A stretch of DNA of 37,229 nt from DAITBA01 sp036824005 (GCA_036824005.1 DAITBA010000027.1:1-37229), one strand, 5' to 3'; positions 7,155 through 16,286 are shown, counted from the first letter of the stretch. Made by a program: numbers and translations. Notes: generated by a model from the sequence alone, not told the origin.

Positions 7155-8443
7155 ATACCGCAATCATTTTCGGGCTGCTCGTGGCCCTGATGCTGACCGG
7201 CATGCCGATATCCATCTCCCTCGGCCTGACGGTACTCACGTTCCTGTTCTTCATGACCCAAGTGCCGATCGAGTCGGTGGCGCTGAAGCTGTTTACCGGC
7301 ATCGAGAAGTTCGAGATCATGGCCATCCCGTTCTTCATCCTGGCCGGGAACTTCCTGACCCATGGCGGTGTGGCGCGCAGGATGATCAACTTCGCCACTT
7401 CGATGGTCGGCCACTGGCACGGCGGCCTGGGCCTCGGTGGCGTCGTTGCGTGCGCGCTGTTCGCCGCGGTATCGGGATCCTCGCCGGCCACGGTGGTGGC
7501 CATCGGCTCGATCCTCATGCCGGCCATGGTGCGCGCCGGTTTCCCGAATCGCTTCGGCGCCGGCGTCATCACCACCTCGGGTGCACTAGGCATCCTCATC
7601 CCGCCCTCCATCGTTATGGTGATGTACTCGGTTTCGACCAACACGTCGGTCGGTGCGCTGTTCATCGCCGGCGTGATCCCGGGCATTCTTATGGCAACGA
7701 TGCTCGGCCTCACGACCTGGTACCGCGCCTGGAAGTTCGACTACCCGCGCCAGCCGAAGGCAAGCTGGGGGCAGCGCCTGGAGTACTTCCGCAAGTCGGC
7801 CTGGGGATTGTTTCTGATTGTCATCGTCATGGGCGGTATCTATACTGGCCTATTCACCCCGACCGAAGCGGCGGCGATGAGCGCGGTGTATGCTTTTTTC
7901 ATCGCGGTCTTCGTCTACAAGGATTTGACGCTCAAGGACGTGCCCCGGGTGCTACTGGCCTCGGCCAACATGAGCGCGATGCTGCTCTACATCATCACCA
8001 ACGCCGTACTGTTCTCCTTCCTCATGACTCACGAAAACATCCCGCAGGCGATGGCCGATGCCATGATCGGCACCGGCGTGGGCGTGATCGGCTTCCTCCT
8101 GATCGCCAACATCCTGCTGCTGGTCGCCGGCAACTTCATGGAACCCTCGTCGATCGTGCTGATCCTCGCCCCGATCCTGTTCCCGATCGCGGTCAAGCTC
8201 GGCATCGACCCGGTGCACTTCGGCGTCCTGATGGTGGTGAATATGGAGGTCGGCATGTGCCACCCGCCGGTCGGGCTCAACCTCTATGTCTCCAGCGGCA
8301 TCACGAAGATGGGCATCACCGAACTGACCGTCGCCGTCTGGCCGTGGCTGCTGACCATGCTCGTGTTCCTGGTGCTGGTCACCTACTGGCCGACCATGTC
8401 CATCTGGCTGCCCCAGCAGTTGGGGATGATCTCGGGCGGATGA
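7151..8443 (+). CDS. dctM: TRAP transporter large permease subunit DctM
   Basis: This is the large transport subunit of the TRAP system. It moves the substrate released by DctP across the inner membrane, driven by an ion gradient (usually sodium). The 430-residue length is normal. The protein is hydrophobic throughout, with about 11-12 predicted helices. Family segments include GMPISISLGLTVL near the N terminus, AIPFFILAGNFL, AVSGSSPATVVAIGS, TTSGALGILIPPSI and FGVLMVVNMEVGMCHPPVGLNL. Start and stop overlap the end of dctQ, so the two subunits are probably translated in a fixed ratio. A strong terminator follows. Confidence 0.96.
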   Translation: MNTAIIFGLLVALMLTGMPISISLGLTVLTFLFFMTQVPIESVALKLFTGIEKFEIMAIPFFILAGNFLTHGGVARRMINFATSMVGHWHGGLGLGGVVACALFAAVSGSSPATVVAIGSILMPAMVRAGFPNRFGAGVITTSGALGILIPPSIVMVMYSVSTNTSVGALFIAGVIPGILMATMLGLTTWYRAWKFDYPRQPKASWGQRLEYFRKSAWGLFLIVIVMGGIYTGLFTPTEAAAMSAVYAFFIAVFVYKDLTLKDVPRVLLASANMSAMLLYIITNAVLFSFLMTHENIPQAMADAMIGTGVGVIGFLLIANILLLVAGNFMEPSSIVLILAPILFPIAVKLGIDPVHFGVLMVVNMEVGMCHPPVGLNLYVSSGITKMGITELTVAVWPWLLTMLVFLVLVTYWPTMSIWLPQQLGMISGG

Positions 8444-8465
8444 CGAAGCTGTACGTCGCAACTCG

Positions 8466-8491
8466 AAGCCCGGCCTCGGCCGGGCTTTTTT
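8466..8491 (+). terminator. Rho-independent terminator after dctM
   Basis: AAGCCCGGCC (8466-8475) and GGCCGGGCTT (8478-8487) are perfect complements around a minimal centre and run into six T residues (8486-8491). It closes the dctPQM operon and separates it from ndk. Confidence 0.9.
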
Positions 8492-8584
8492 GTTGCGGGC
8501 CTCCCACACGCACCGCGCCGTAGTTGGCGGCCACCTTGTGACGGATGCCGGCAGCGGTAACCGCGACGCGGATGCGCGGTCCGG

Positions 8585-8614
8585 TTGGGCTGGCACACGC
8601 CTTACTGTTATAAT
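8585..8614 (+). promoter_or_regulatory. Sigma-70-type promoter of ndk
   Basis: An exact TATAAT -10 box lies at 8609-8614, with TTGGGC (8585-8590) as a partial -35 box 18 bp upstream. Transcription would start near 8621, giving a leader of about 50 nt. It follows the dctM terminator and is probably the main promoter for the long ndk-led gene run. Confidence 0.65.
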
Positions 8615-8671
8615 TCAACGTTCTGCTTTTTGGTTAGTTTCCACTCAATCGATCGTTTCAGGGAGTATCGA

Positions 8672-9097
8672 ATGGCTGTTGAACGTACGTTGTCGATCGT
8701 CAAGCCGGACGCCGTAGCGAAGAACGTGATCGGCAAGATCTATTCGCGCTTCGAGACCAATGGTCTCAAGATCGTGGCCGCAAGAATGGCGTGGCTGTCC
8801 CGCACCGAGGCGGAGGGCTTCTATGCCGTACACAAAGGGCGGCCGTTCTTCAAGGATCTGGTCGAGTTCATGACCTCCGGCCCGGTGATGATCCAGGTTC
8901 TCGAAGGCGAGAACGCGATCGCCAAGAACCGCGAGCTAATGGGCGCCACCGACCCGAAGAAGGCCGAGGCCGGAACCATTCGCGCCGATTTCGCACAAAG
9001 CATTGACGCCAACGCGGTCCATGGATCGGACGCTCTCGAGACGGCAGCGGTGGAGATCGCCTACTTCTTTCCCGCCTCGGAGATTTTCTCGCGTTGA
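8672..9097 (+). CDS. ndk: Nucleoside diphosphate kinase
   Basis: Ndk balances cellular (d)NTP pools by passing the gamma-phosphate from ATP to nucleoside diphosphates through a phospho-histidine. The 141-residue product begins MAVERTLSIVKPDAV, as is usual for the family, and carries the active-site signature NAVHGSDA with the catalytic histidine. KGRPFF and RELMGATDP, which line the nucleotide site, are also present. The ATG at 8672 is preceded by AGGGAG (8660-8665); the frame is open further upstream, but those residues are not conserved. ndk leads the conserved ndk-rlmN-pilW-rodZ-ispG cluster. Confidence 0.97.
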   Translation: MAVERTLSIVKPDAVAKNVIGKIYSRFETNGLKIVAARMAWLSRTEAEGFYAVHKGRPFFKDLVEFMTSGPVMIQVLEGENAIAKNRELMGATDPKKAEAGTIRADFAQSIDANAVHGSDALETAAVEIAYFFPASEIFSR

Positions 9098-9150
9098 GCC
9101 CGCTCGGCAGCCGGCTCGCGCCGGTTGCCAAAGGTCGAAAACCTTGCATC

Positions 9151-10242
9151 ATGACGGTCAATCTGCTCCAGTTCGATGCGCAAGGGCTCACCCGCTACTT
9201 TGCCGAGATGGGTGAGAAGGCCTTCCGCGCCAAGCAGGTTCTGCGCTGGGTGCATCGCTTCGGCGAAAGCGACTTCAGCCGGATGACCGATGTGGCGAAG
9301 CCGCTGCGGGCCCGCCTTGCCGCAGAGGCGATCGTCGCCCCGCCGGCGGTTCTGCGCGACGAAGTCTCGCCGGACGCCACGCGCAAGTGGCTGCTCGACG
9401 TGGGCCAGGGCAATGCCGTCGAATGCGTCTTCATCCCCGAGGAGGGCCGGGGCACGCTGTGCGTGTCCACCCAGGCGGGCTGCGCGCTGGACTGCACCTT
9501 CTGCTCCACGGGCAAGCAGGGCTTCAGCCGCAATCTGACGACGGCCGAAATCATCGGCCAGCTCTGGTGGGCGAACCGGGCGCTGGGCGCCGCGCCCGAC
9601 GGTGAGCGAATCATCAGCAACGTCGTGCTCATGGGCATGGGCGAGCCACTGGCGAACTTCGATGCCCTCATCCCGGCGCTGCGGCTGATGCTCGACGATC
9701 ACGCCTACGGCCTGTCGCGCCGGCGGGTCACGGTGTCCACCTCGGGCATCGTGCCCAACATCGACCGGCTGCGCGAGGCCTGTCCGGTGGCCCTGGCAGT
9801 GTCGCTGCATGCGCCCAACGACGCGCTGCGCGACCGGCTCATGCCGATCAACCGCAGGTATCCGCTGGCCGAGCTGCTGGCGGCGTGCCGGCGCTATCTG
9901 GAGCGCAGCCCACGCGATTTCATCACCTTCGAATACGTCATGCTCGACGGCGTCAACGACTCGGATGACCATGCCCGCCAGCTGCTCGAGATCCGGCAGC
10001 ACGTGCCGTGCAAATTCAATTTGATTCCGTTCAACCCGTTCCCGGGCACGGCATTCCGCCGTTCGCCGGCCGAGCGCATCCGCCGCTTCCAGGAGATCCT
10101 GCTCGATGCGGGCGTCATCGCGACGACGCGCAAGACCCGCGGCAGCGAAATCGACGCCGCCTGCGGTCAGCTCGCCGGCCAGGTCCAGGACCGTACCCGA
10201 CGCACGGGGCGCAGGATCGCCATCGCGGAGGCGCTGCGATGA
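9151..10242 (+). CDS. rlmN: 23S rRNA (A2503-C2)/tRNA (A37-C2)-methyltransferase, radical SAM
   Basis: RlmN uses radical SAM chemistry to methylate C2 of A2503 in 23S rRNA and of A37 in some tRNAs, which supports translational fidelity. The 363-residue protein has the CxxxCxxC cluster motif at Cys111, Cys115 and Cys118 (CALDCTFCSTG). It also has the two catalytic cysteines expected from the E. coli enzyme: Cys104 (GTLCVST) and Cys338 near the C terminus (DAACGQL). VVLMGMGEPLAN and VSLHAPND are further family segments. I chose the ATG at 9151 (MTVNLLQFD) because the family begins there. A TTG at 9094 overlapping the ndk stop would add 19 unconserved residues. Its last four bases overlap pilW. 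Confidence 0.96.
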   Translation: MTVNLLQFDAQGLTRYFAEMGEKAFRAKQVLRWVHRFGESDFSRMTDVAKPLRARLAAEAIVAPPAVLRDEVSPDATRKWLLDVGQGNAVECVFIPEEGRGTLCVSTQAGCALDCTFCSTGKQGFSRNLTTAEIIGQLWWANRALGAAPDGERIISNVVLMGMGEPLANFDALIPALRLMLDDHAYGLSRRRVTVSTSGIVPNIDRLREACPVALAVSLHAPNDALRDRLMPINRRYPLAELLAACRRYLERSPRDFITFEYVMLDGVNDSDDHARQLLEIRQHVPCKFNLIPFNPFPGTAFRRSPAERIRRFQEILLDAGVIATTRKTRGSEIDAACGQLAGQVQDRTRRTGRRIAIAEALR

Positions 10243-11018
10243 AGCGCGCCATGCTCTTCCTTGCCCTGCTTGCCGGCTGCGCTCAGCAGCAACCTGTTCA
10301 GCAGGGCGGGGCGGAGGTTCCCGTCTCGCAGCAGAGCCCGGTGGGTGATGCGCGCAATCGCGCCAAGATCCACGCCGATCTGGGCATGGCCTATTTCCGC
10401 AGCGGACAGATCGCGATCGCCATGGACGAGGCGCGCATCGCGCTGGCCGCCGATCCCAACTACGCCCCAGCCTATAATCTGTTCGGACTCGCCCATATGT
10501 ACCTGCAGGAGAACGCGCTGGCGCAATCGAATTTCGAACGCGCCCTGCGCCTGGCGCCCAACGATCCCGAGGTGCACAACAGCTACGGCTCATTTCTGTG
10601 CCAGAACGGTCGGGAGAAGGAGGGAATTTCCCACTTCATGTCTGCGGTGAAGAATCCGCTCTACGCCACGCCCACCATTCCCTACACCAATGCCGGGCGT
10701 TGCGCGCTGCAAACCAAGGACAGCAAGGCGGCGGAGGATTTCTTCCGCAAGGCGCTCGCCGCCAATCCGACCAATGTCGTGGCGATGCTGGATCTGGCAG
10801 ACATCCTGTTCCGCAAGGCGAGCTACATCGAAGCGCGGCAGCTTATCAATGCCATCCATCGTCAGGTGGAACCGAACGCCGCGACGCTGTGGCTGGGGGT
10901 GCGCGTCGAACGCAAGCTGGGCGACCGGGACGCGGAAAACGGCTATGCCAGCCAGTTACGGCGCAAGTTTGCCGGCAGCCCGGAATACCAAGCGCTGAGC
11001 CTGGGAAACTATGAGTGA
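10239..11018 (+). CDS. pilW: Type IV pilus biogenesis/stability lipoprotein PilW (PilF), TPR
   Basis: This 259-residue lipoprotein has a short signal peptide with a lipobox (LLAGC, lipidated Cys14). It is followed by a Q/P/G-rich linker and consecutive tetratricopeptide repeats, for example DLGMAYFRSGQIAIAMDEAR, YAPAYNLFGLAHMYLQEN and DPEVHNSYGSFLC. This is the architecture of PilW/PilF, the outer-membrane pilotin needed for PilQ secretin assembly and pilus stability. Its position between rlmN and rodZ is the usual place for this gene. The start overlaps rlmN by 4 bases (ATGA) and the end overlaps rodZ by 8. No other pilus gene is in the window. Confidence 0.9.
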   Translation: MKRAMLFLALLAGCAQQQPVQQGGAEVPVSQQSPVGDARNRAKIHADLGMAYFRSGQIAIAMDEARIALAADPNYAPAYNLFGLAHMYLQENALAQSNFERALRLAPNDPEVHNSYGSFLCQNGREKEGISHFMSAVKNPLYATPTIPYTNAGRCALQTKDSKAAEDFFRKALAANPTNVVAMLDLADILFRKASYIEARQLINAIHRQVEPNAATLWLGVRVERKLGDRDAENGYASQLRRKFAGSPEYQALSLGNYE

Positions 11019-11832
11019 GCTGCTGGCATCGATGACCGACAAGGCGGGTACCCTGCTGCGGCGCACGCGCGAGACGCGAGGGCTGTCGATCGAGGAAGTG
11101 TCCCAGGCCCTCAAGCTGAGTCCCCGCCAGATCAAGGCGATCGAGGCAGAAGATTTCGAGGATCTCGGCAGTGCCACGTTCGCTCGCGGCTTCGTCCGCA
11201 ACTATGCCCGGCATCTTGGTCTCGATCCGGCGGCGGTACTGGCCGTGCTGGAGAAGCAGACGGCGCTGCCGGAGATCGAGCTGCGCGAAGTGGAGCACAC
11301 CAACGTCGTCTTGCCGCGGGAGGGTGCCCGGCGGCCGTTCATGTGGCTCGGTGCGCTGTTGCCGATCCTGCTCGTTGCGCTGGGCGCAGGGGTGTATTAC
11401 GCGGGCTGGCTGAACCTGGACCTGTTGCGCCCGGGTGCGAATCCGGCGACCCAGCCGTCATCGACTGCGGGAACCGCTGAGGAGCGCCCCGGGAACACGG
11501 CACCAGTCGAAACGCAAGCTGCAGTGCCCGCCGAGCCGGCAGCGCCGGCGGCACCCTCCGCCGTGCCCTTGTCCAGCGCCCATGCGGCGACGATCAGCCA
11601 TCGCCTCGCCTTCGATTTCGAGCGCGACTCGTGGGTGGAGGTGAAAGACGCCGACGGGCGCGTCCTCCACTCCCAGCTCAACCGCGGCGGCACGACCCAG
11701 GTCATCGAGGGCAGGCCGCCCTTTGCCCTGATCATCGGCAACGCGTCGACAGTGCGGCTTCAGTATGACGAACGGGAAGTCGACCTGCGCCCGCACACCA
11801 AGGTGGAAGTGGCGCGCCTGACCCTCGAATAG
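11011..11832 (+). CDS. rodZ: Cytoskeleton/cell-shape protein RodZ
   Basis: RodZ couples the MreB cytoskeleton to the peptidoglycan elongation machinery. The 273-residue protein has an N-terminal Xre-type helix-turn-helix domain (about 11-78; GTLLRRTRETRGLSIEEVS, FARGFVRNYARHLGL) that in RodZ binds MreB rather than DNA. A single membrane helix follows at about 111-131, then an Ala/Pro-rich periplasmic linker, and a C-terminal DUF4115 domain (about 195-273; WVEVKDADGRVL, GRPPFALIIGNAS). An unusual role in DNA binding cannot be excluded, but the membrane anchor and the DUF4115 domain argue for RodZ. The start overlaps the end of pilW by 8 bases, and ispG begins 2 bases after its stop. Confidence 0.92.
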   Translation: MSELLASMTDKAGTLLRRTRETRGLSIEEVSQALKLSPRQIKAIEAEDFEDLGSATFARGFVRNYARHLGLDPAAVLAVLEKQTALPEIELREVEHTNVVLPREGARRPFMWLGALLPILLVALGAGVYYAGWLNLDLLRPGANPATQPSSTAGTAEERPGNTAPVETQAAVPAEPAAPAAPSAVPLSSAHAATISHRLAFDFERDSWVEVKDADGRVLHSQLNRGGTTQVIEGRPPFALIIGNASTVRLQYDEREVDLRPHTKVEVARLTLE

Positions 11833-11834
11833 CC

Positions 11835-13106
11835 ATGGACGCCATCGCCACTCCGATCCCGGGCGAGCCGGCGGCGCGCCGCGCCAGCCGCGGCGTGCGC
11901 GTCGGCGCGGTGATGATCGGCGGCGGCCGGCCGGTCGTGGTGCAATCCATGACCAACACCGACACGGCCGACGCGTTCGCCACCGCCATGCAGGTGGCGC
12001 AGCTCGCCCGGGCGGGCTCGGAGATCGTGCGCATGACCGTGGACACGCAAGAGGCGGCTGCCGCCGTGCCGGCGATTCGCGATCGGCTGCTCGCCATGGA
12101 AGTGCGGGTGCCGCTGGTGGGTGATTTCCACTTCAATGGGCACAAGCTGCTCGCCGACAACCCGGCCTGCGCCGAGGCGCTGGACAAGCTGCGCATTAAT
12201 CCGGGCAATGTCGGCAAAGGCTCGAAGCGCGACGAGCAGTTCGCGCAACTGATCGAGATTGCCTGCCGCCATGACAAGCCAGTGCGCATCGGCGTCAACT
12301 GGGGCAGCCTCGATCAGGATCTCCTCGCTCGCATCATGGACGAGAACGGCCGGCGATCCGTGCCCCTGGACGCGGAGCAGGTGATGCGTGAGGCCATGGT
12401 GCGTTCCGCGCTGGAGAGCGCCGAGCGGGCGCAGCAACTCGGCCTGCCCGGCGATCGTATCGTGCTGTCGTGCAAAGTCAGCGGTGTGCAGGACCTGATC
12501 GCGATTTATCGCGACCTGGCGGCGCGGTGCGACTACCCGTTGCACCTGGGATTGACGGAAGCCGGCATGGGCTCGAAGGGTATCGTCGCCTCGACGGCGG
12601 CGCTGGCCGTGCTGCTGCAGGAGGGCATCGGCGACACGATCCGCGTGTCGCTGACGCCGGAACCCGGTGGTGATCGCTGCCGGGAGGTGGTCGTCGCCCA
12701 GGAAATCCTCCAGACCATGGGGCTGCGCGCCTTTGTGCCGTTGGTGGCGGCCTGCCCCGGTTGCGGCCGCACGACGAGCACGTACTTCCAGGAGCTGGCA
12801 CAGGACATCCAGAGCTACGTGCGTGCGCAGATGCCGCGCTGGCGCCTTGAATACGAAGGCGTTGAAACCATGACGCTGGCCGTCATGGGCTGCGTGGTCA
12901 ATGGCCCGGGCGAGAGCAAGCATGCCAACATCGGCATCAGCCTGCCAGGGTCGGGCGAGCGGCCGGTGGCGCCGGTGTATGTCGACGGCGAGAAGACCGT
13001 CACGCTCAAGGGGGAAAACATCGCCGGCGAGTTCCGCGCGATCATCGACGACTACGTGGCGCGGAAGTATCCGCGGAGAATAACCAGGCAGGCAGTCGCC
13101 GTGTAG
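11835..13106 (+). CDS. ispG: 4-hydroxy-3-methylbut-2-en-1-yl diphosphate synthase
   Basis: IspG (GcpE) catalyses the penultimate step of the MEP isoprenoid pathway, reductively opening the cyclic diphosphate MEcPP to HMBPP with a [4Fe-4S] cluster. The 423-residue protein has the N-terminal TIM-barrel segments VVVQSMTNTDTAD, INPGNVGKGSKRDE and GLTEAGMGSKG. The C-terminal cluster domain has ligands Cys307 and Cys310 (ACPGCGRT), Cys353 (MGCVVNGPGE) and the family glutamate Glu360. The insertion between barrel and cluster domain is the short bacterial form. The gene lies 2 bases after rodZ, a common neighbour. Confidence 0.97.
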   Translation: MDAIATPIPGEPAARRASRGVRVGAVMIGGGRPVVVQSMTNTDTADAFATAMQVAQLARAGSEIVRMTVDTQEAAAAVPAIRDRLLAMEVRVPLVGDFHFNGHKLLADNPACAEALDKLRINPGNVGKGSKRDEQFAQLIEIACRHDKPVRIGVNWGSLDQDLLARIMDENGRRSVPLDAEQVMREAMVRSALESAERAQQLGLPGDRIVLSCKVSGVQDLIAIYRDLAARCDYPLHLGLTEAGMGSKGIVASTAALAVLLQEGIGDTIRVSLTPEPGGDRCREVVVAQEILQTMGLRAFVPLVAACPGCGRTTSTYFQELAQDIQSYVRAQMPRWRLEYEGVETMTLAVMGCVVNGPGESKHANIGISLPGSGERPVAPVYVDGEKTVTLKGENIAGEFRAIIDDYVARKYPRRITRQAVAV

Positions 13107-13166
13107 GCTGTGCCGCGGACGGAACTGATTCCGCCGCTGCCGGCGTCGTTGCCGCATCGACCTTTC

Positions 13167-14447
13167 ATGACCCAGACCATTCAAGCCGTTCGCGGCATGA
13201 ACGACATCCTTCCCGGGGAGGCCGAACTGTGGGAGGAATTCGAGACGCTGGTGCGCGACTGGCTGCGTGCCTACGGCTACCGGCCGATCCGAATGCCCAT
13301 CGTCGAGCCGACGCCGCTGTTCGCCCGCGCCATCGGTGAGGTGACGGACATCGTCGAGAAGGAGATGTACAGCTTCGAGGACAGCCTCAACGGCGAGCAA
13401 CTCACCTTGCGGCCGGAGGGCACCGCCTCCTGTGTGCGCGCCGTCCTGCAGCACAACCTGCTCTACGGCAGCCCGCAGCGGCTGTGGTACGGCGGACCGA
13501 TGTTCCGGCACGAGCGGCCGCAGAAGGGACGCTACCGCCAGTTTCACCAGTTCGGCGTCGAGGCGCTGGGATTCGCCGGGCCGGATATCGACGCCGAGCA
13601 CATCGTCATGAACCAGCGCCTGTGGGACGAACTGGGGCTGGCGGGCGTTGCCCTAGAGCTAAACTGCCTGGGATCGAGCGCCGAGCGGGCGCGTCATCGC
13701 GTCGAGCTGATTGCCTACTTCGAGAAGCACGAAAGCGCGCTCGACGCCGATGCTAAGCGCCGGCTCTATACCAACCCGCTGCGCATCCTCGACACAAAGA
13801 ACCCGGCGATGCAGGAACTGGTGGAGGGCGCGCCCAAACTGTACGATCTGCTGGGCGAGGAGTCGCTGCGCCACTTCGAAGGCGTGCAGGCGCTGATCAA
13901 AGACTCGGGCATTGCCTACCGCGTCAATCCGCGGCTGGTGCGCGGCCTCGACTACTATAATCTGACGGTGTTTGAATGGATGACAGACCGGCTGGGCGCG
14001 CAGGGCACGGTCTGCGCCGGCGGCCGCTATGACGGTCTGATCGCCCAGCTGGGTGGCAAGCCGGCTCCCGCGGCGGGGTTTGCCATGGGCATCGAGCGCC
14101 TGCTGGCGCTTTGGCGCGATGGGCGGAATCCGGCTCCGGCTGTGCTGGCGGATGTGTATGTCCTGCATCAGGGCGAGCCGGCGCAGCGTCTGGCGTTCAT
14201 AGTGGCGGAGGAGTTGCGCAGCGCCGGACTGTCGGTGCTGCTCCATTGCGGCGGCGGCAGCTTCAAATCGCAGATGAAGCGCGCGGACGCGTCGGGTGCG
14301 CCCCTTGCCGCAATCATCGGCGAGGAGGAGGCTGCGGCCGACATGGTTACGCTCAAGCCGCTGCGCGAGACCGTCGAGCAGCGGCGCATTGCGCGAGCCG
14401 TGCTGGCGCAGGAGATCAACACGTATCTGTACGATTCGCAAGACTAG
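13167..14447 (+). CDS. hisS: Histidyl-tRNA synthetase
   Basis: This class II synthetase charges tRNA-His. The 426-residue protein has motif 2 (FRHERPQKGRYRQFHQFGVE), the two histidine-specific signatures (RGLDYYN and AGGRYDGL) and motif 3 (GFAMGIERLL). The C-terminal anticodon-binding domain is present (VYVLHQGEPAQ, LLHCGGGSFKSQMKRADASG), which separates it from the HisZ paralogue at 21633. I chose the ATG at 13167 (MTQTIQAVRGMNDILP), where the family normally starts. A GTG at 13110 would add 19 unconserved residues. It sits between ispG and yfgM, a conserved order. Confidence 0.97.
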   Translation: MTQTIQAVRGMNDILPGEAELWEEFETLVRDWLRAYGYRPIRMPIVEPTPLFARAIGEVTDIVEKEMYSFEDSLNGEQLTLRPEGTASCVRAVLQHNLLYGSPQRLWYGGPMFRHERPQKGRYRQFHQFGVEALGFAGPDIDAEHIVMNQRLWDELGLAGVALELNCLGSSAERARHRVELIAYFEKHESALDADAKRRLYTNPLRILDTKNPAMQELVEGAPKLYDLLGEESLRHFEGVQALIKDSGIAYRVNPRLVRGLDYYNLTVFEWMTDRLGAQGTVCAGGRYDGLIAQLGGKPAPAAGFAMGIERLLALWRDGRNPAPAVLADVYVLHQGEPAQRLAFIVAEELRSAGLSVLLHCGGGSFKSQMKRADASGAPLAAIIGEEEAAADMVTLKPLRETVEQRRIARAVLAQEINTYLYDSQD

Positions 14448-14459
14448 GACGACTCAAGC

Positions 14460-15116
14460 ATGGCGGCATACGATCTCGAAGAACAGGAACAATTGTCCGA
14501 ACTCAAGGCCTGGTGGCAGCAGTACGGCACGCTGGTGACGACGGTGGCGGCGCTCGTCGCCGTCGCGGTCGTAGCCTACCAGGGCTGGAACTGGTACCAG
14601 CGAAAACAAGCGGCGGAAGCTGCAGCCGTCTATGCCATTCTGCAGAAGGCGGCGACCGAGAGAAACGCCAAGAACACCGCCGCCGCGGCCGGCGAGCTGA
14701 TCGACAAGTACGGCCGGACGACCTACGCCGCCCTGGGGGCGCTCGTCTCGGCACGAGTCCAGTTCGACGCCGGTGACCTCGGCACGGCCAAGAGTCAGCT
14801 TGCGTGGGCGGCCGACAACGCCCGCGATGAGGAATTGCGTGATCTGGCGCGGCTGCGCCTGGCCAACGTGCTGATGGACGAGAAGGCCTATGACGATGCG
14901 TTGAAGCGGCTGGAGAAGGAACCGTTGGCCGCTTATGCCGCCCGCTATGCCGAGCTGCGTGGCGACGTCCATGCCATCCAGGACCGTCGCGCGGAGGCGA
15001 GGAGTGCCTATCAAAGCGCGCTGACGAAACTCGGCGCGGAGCAGGGCGGCGGCCGTGGCGCGAACCTCCGGGAACTGCTGCAGTTGAAACTCGACGCCCT
15101 CGGAGACGGCCAGTGA
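14460..15116 (+). CDS. yfgM: YfgM family protein, SecYEG-associated, TPR-like
   Basis: This 218-residue protein has a short cytoplasmic N terminus (DLEEQEQLSELKAWWQQYG), one membrane helix at about 23-43 and a periplasmic TPR-like domain (about 50-210) rich in alanine helices. This matches YfgM, which in E. coli associates with the SecYEG translocon and PpiD and aids the handover of exported proteins. Its position between hisS and bamB is the conserved location. It ends 3 bases before the bamB ATG, and a GTG of the bamB frame overlaps its stop. Confidence 0.88.
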   Translation: MAAYDLEEQEQLSELKAWWQQYGTLVTTVAALVAVAVVAYQGWNWYQRKQAAEAAAVYAILQKAATERNAKNTAAAAGELIDKYGRTTYAALGALVSARVQFDAGDLGTAKSQLAWAADNARDEELRDLARLRLANVLMDEKAYDDALKRLEKEPLAAYAARYAELRGDVHAIQDRRAEARSAYQSALTKLGAEQGGGRGANLRELLQLKLDALGDGQ

Positions 15117-15118
15117 CG

Positions 15119-16276
15119 ATGAGGACAGGACCACTGCTTGCCGGGCTTGTTGCCGCGGCAATGATTTCGGGATGCTCGACGATCGGCTCGGCCATCGACG
15201 CCATCAACCCGTTCAAGAGCGAACCGAAGGTGAAGATGGCCGAGCTGGAGGCGATCAAACCAACGGCCGAACTCAAGCGTCTGTGGCAGGCGAGCGTCGG
15301 CCCCGCCGGGGACTACGAATTTACGCCGGCAGTGGTCGGTGGCAGCACCTATGCCGCCTCTGCCGATGGCGTCATCGTGCGCATCGACGAGGGACGCGAG
15401 CGCTGGCGCATCAAGGCCGGGCAGAAGCTCTCGGGCGGTGTCGGCGCGAGCGACGCGCTCGTGGTCGTGGGTACGCCGAAGGGCGAAGTGCTGGCCTTTG
15501 CCGCCGCCGACGGCAAGCCGGCGTGGCAGGCCCGGGTCGGCTCCGAGGTGCTGAGCGCTCCGATTCTCGGCGCCGATGCCGTCGTCGTGCGCAGCGGCGA
15601 CAACCGCATCTACGCACTGGATCCGGCCGACGGCAAGCGCCGCTGGATTTATCAGCGCGCTACGCCGCCGCTGTCATTGCGCAGCAATGTCGGTGTCACG
15701 CTCACCGAGCGTGCCATTCTGGCCGGTTTCCCCGGCGGCAAGCTGGTGGCCATCAACCCGGCCAACGGTGCAGCGGTTTGGGAAGGTACCGTGGCACTGC
15801 CGCGCGGCGCTACGGAGCTCGAGCGCATGGCTGATGTAACCAGCAACCCGGTGACCGACGGCCGGGTTGTCTGTTCCGTGGCCTATCAGGGCCGTGTCGC
15901 ATGCTTCGATCTGAACAATGGCAGCGGGCTCTGGGCGCGGGAGTTGTCGAGCAGCGCCGGCATGGCGATGTCCGGGCGATACGTCTACGTCACCGACGAT
16001 AAGGGTGCGGTGCACGCGTTCGACAGTGCGAGCGGCGCCAGCATCTGGAAGCAGGATAAACTGTTCATGCGCGGTGTTACGCGTCCGGTCCCCGTCGGCG
16101 ACCATGTGCTCGTCGGCGATGTGCGCGGCGTGGTGCATCTGCTGCGGCGCGAGGACGGTGCGTTCGCGGCGCGCTACACCACAGATAACAGCGCCATTAT
16201 CGGCGATCCCCAGTTTGCCGGCGGCGCGGTGGTCGTGCAGACGAGGAACGGCGGCGTCCTTGCCCTAACGCCCTGA
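15119..16276 (+). CDS. bamB: Outer-membrane protein assembly lipoprotein BamB
   Basis: BamB is a lipoprotein of the BAM complex, which inserts beta-barrel proteins into the outer membrane. The product of about 385 residues has a signal peptide with a lipobox (ISGC, lipidated Cys19). An eight-bladed PQQ-like beta-propeller follows; repeats include GLWARELSSSAGM, VYVTDDKGAVHAFDSASG and PVGDHVLVGDVRGVVHLL. I chose the ATG at 15119. A GTG at 15113 is equally in frame and overlaps the yfgM stop, adding two residues. The gene lies between yfgM and der, as in many proteobacteria. Confidence 0.93.
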   Translation: MRTGPLLAGLVAAAMISGCSTIGSAIDAINPFKSEPKVKMAELEAIKPTAELKRLWQASVGPAGDYEFTPAVVGGSTYAASADGVIVRIDEGRERWRIKAGQKLSGGVGASDALVVVGTPKGEVLAFAAADGKPAWQARVGSEVLSAPILGADAVVVRSGDNRIYALDPADGKRRWIYQRATPPLSLRSNVGVTLTERAILAGFPGGKLVAINPANGAAVWEGTVALPRGATELERMADVTSNPVTDGRVVCSVAYQGRVACFDLNNGSGLWARELSSSAGMAMSGRYVYVTDDKGAVHAFDSASGASIWKQDKLFMRGVTRPVPVGDHVLVGDVRGVVHLLRREDGAFAARYTTDNSAIIGDPQFAGGAVVVQTRNGGVLALTP

Positions 16277-16286
16277 TCCGCTCGCA

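Noticed and set aside
11760..13601. Open frame of 613 codons antisense to ispG and hisS
   Set aside because: The translation is Arg/His/Gln/Leu-rich without motifs, as expected from the reverse of high-GC coding sequence. IspG and HisS are certain on the other strand.
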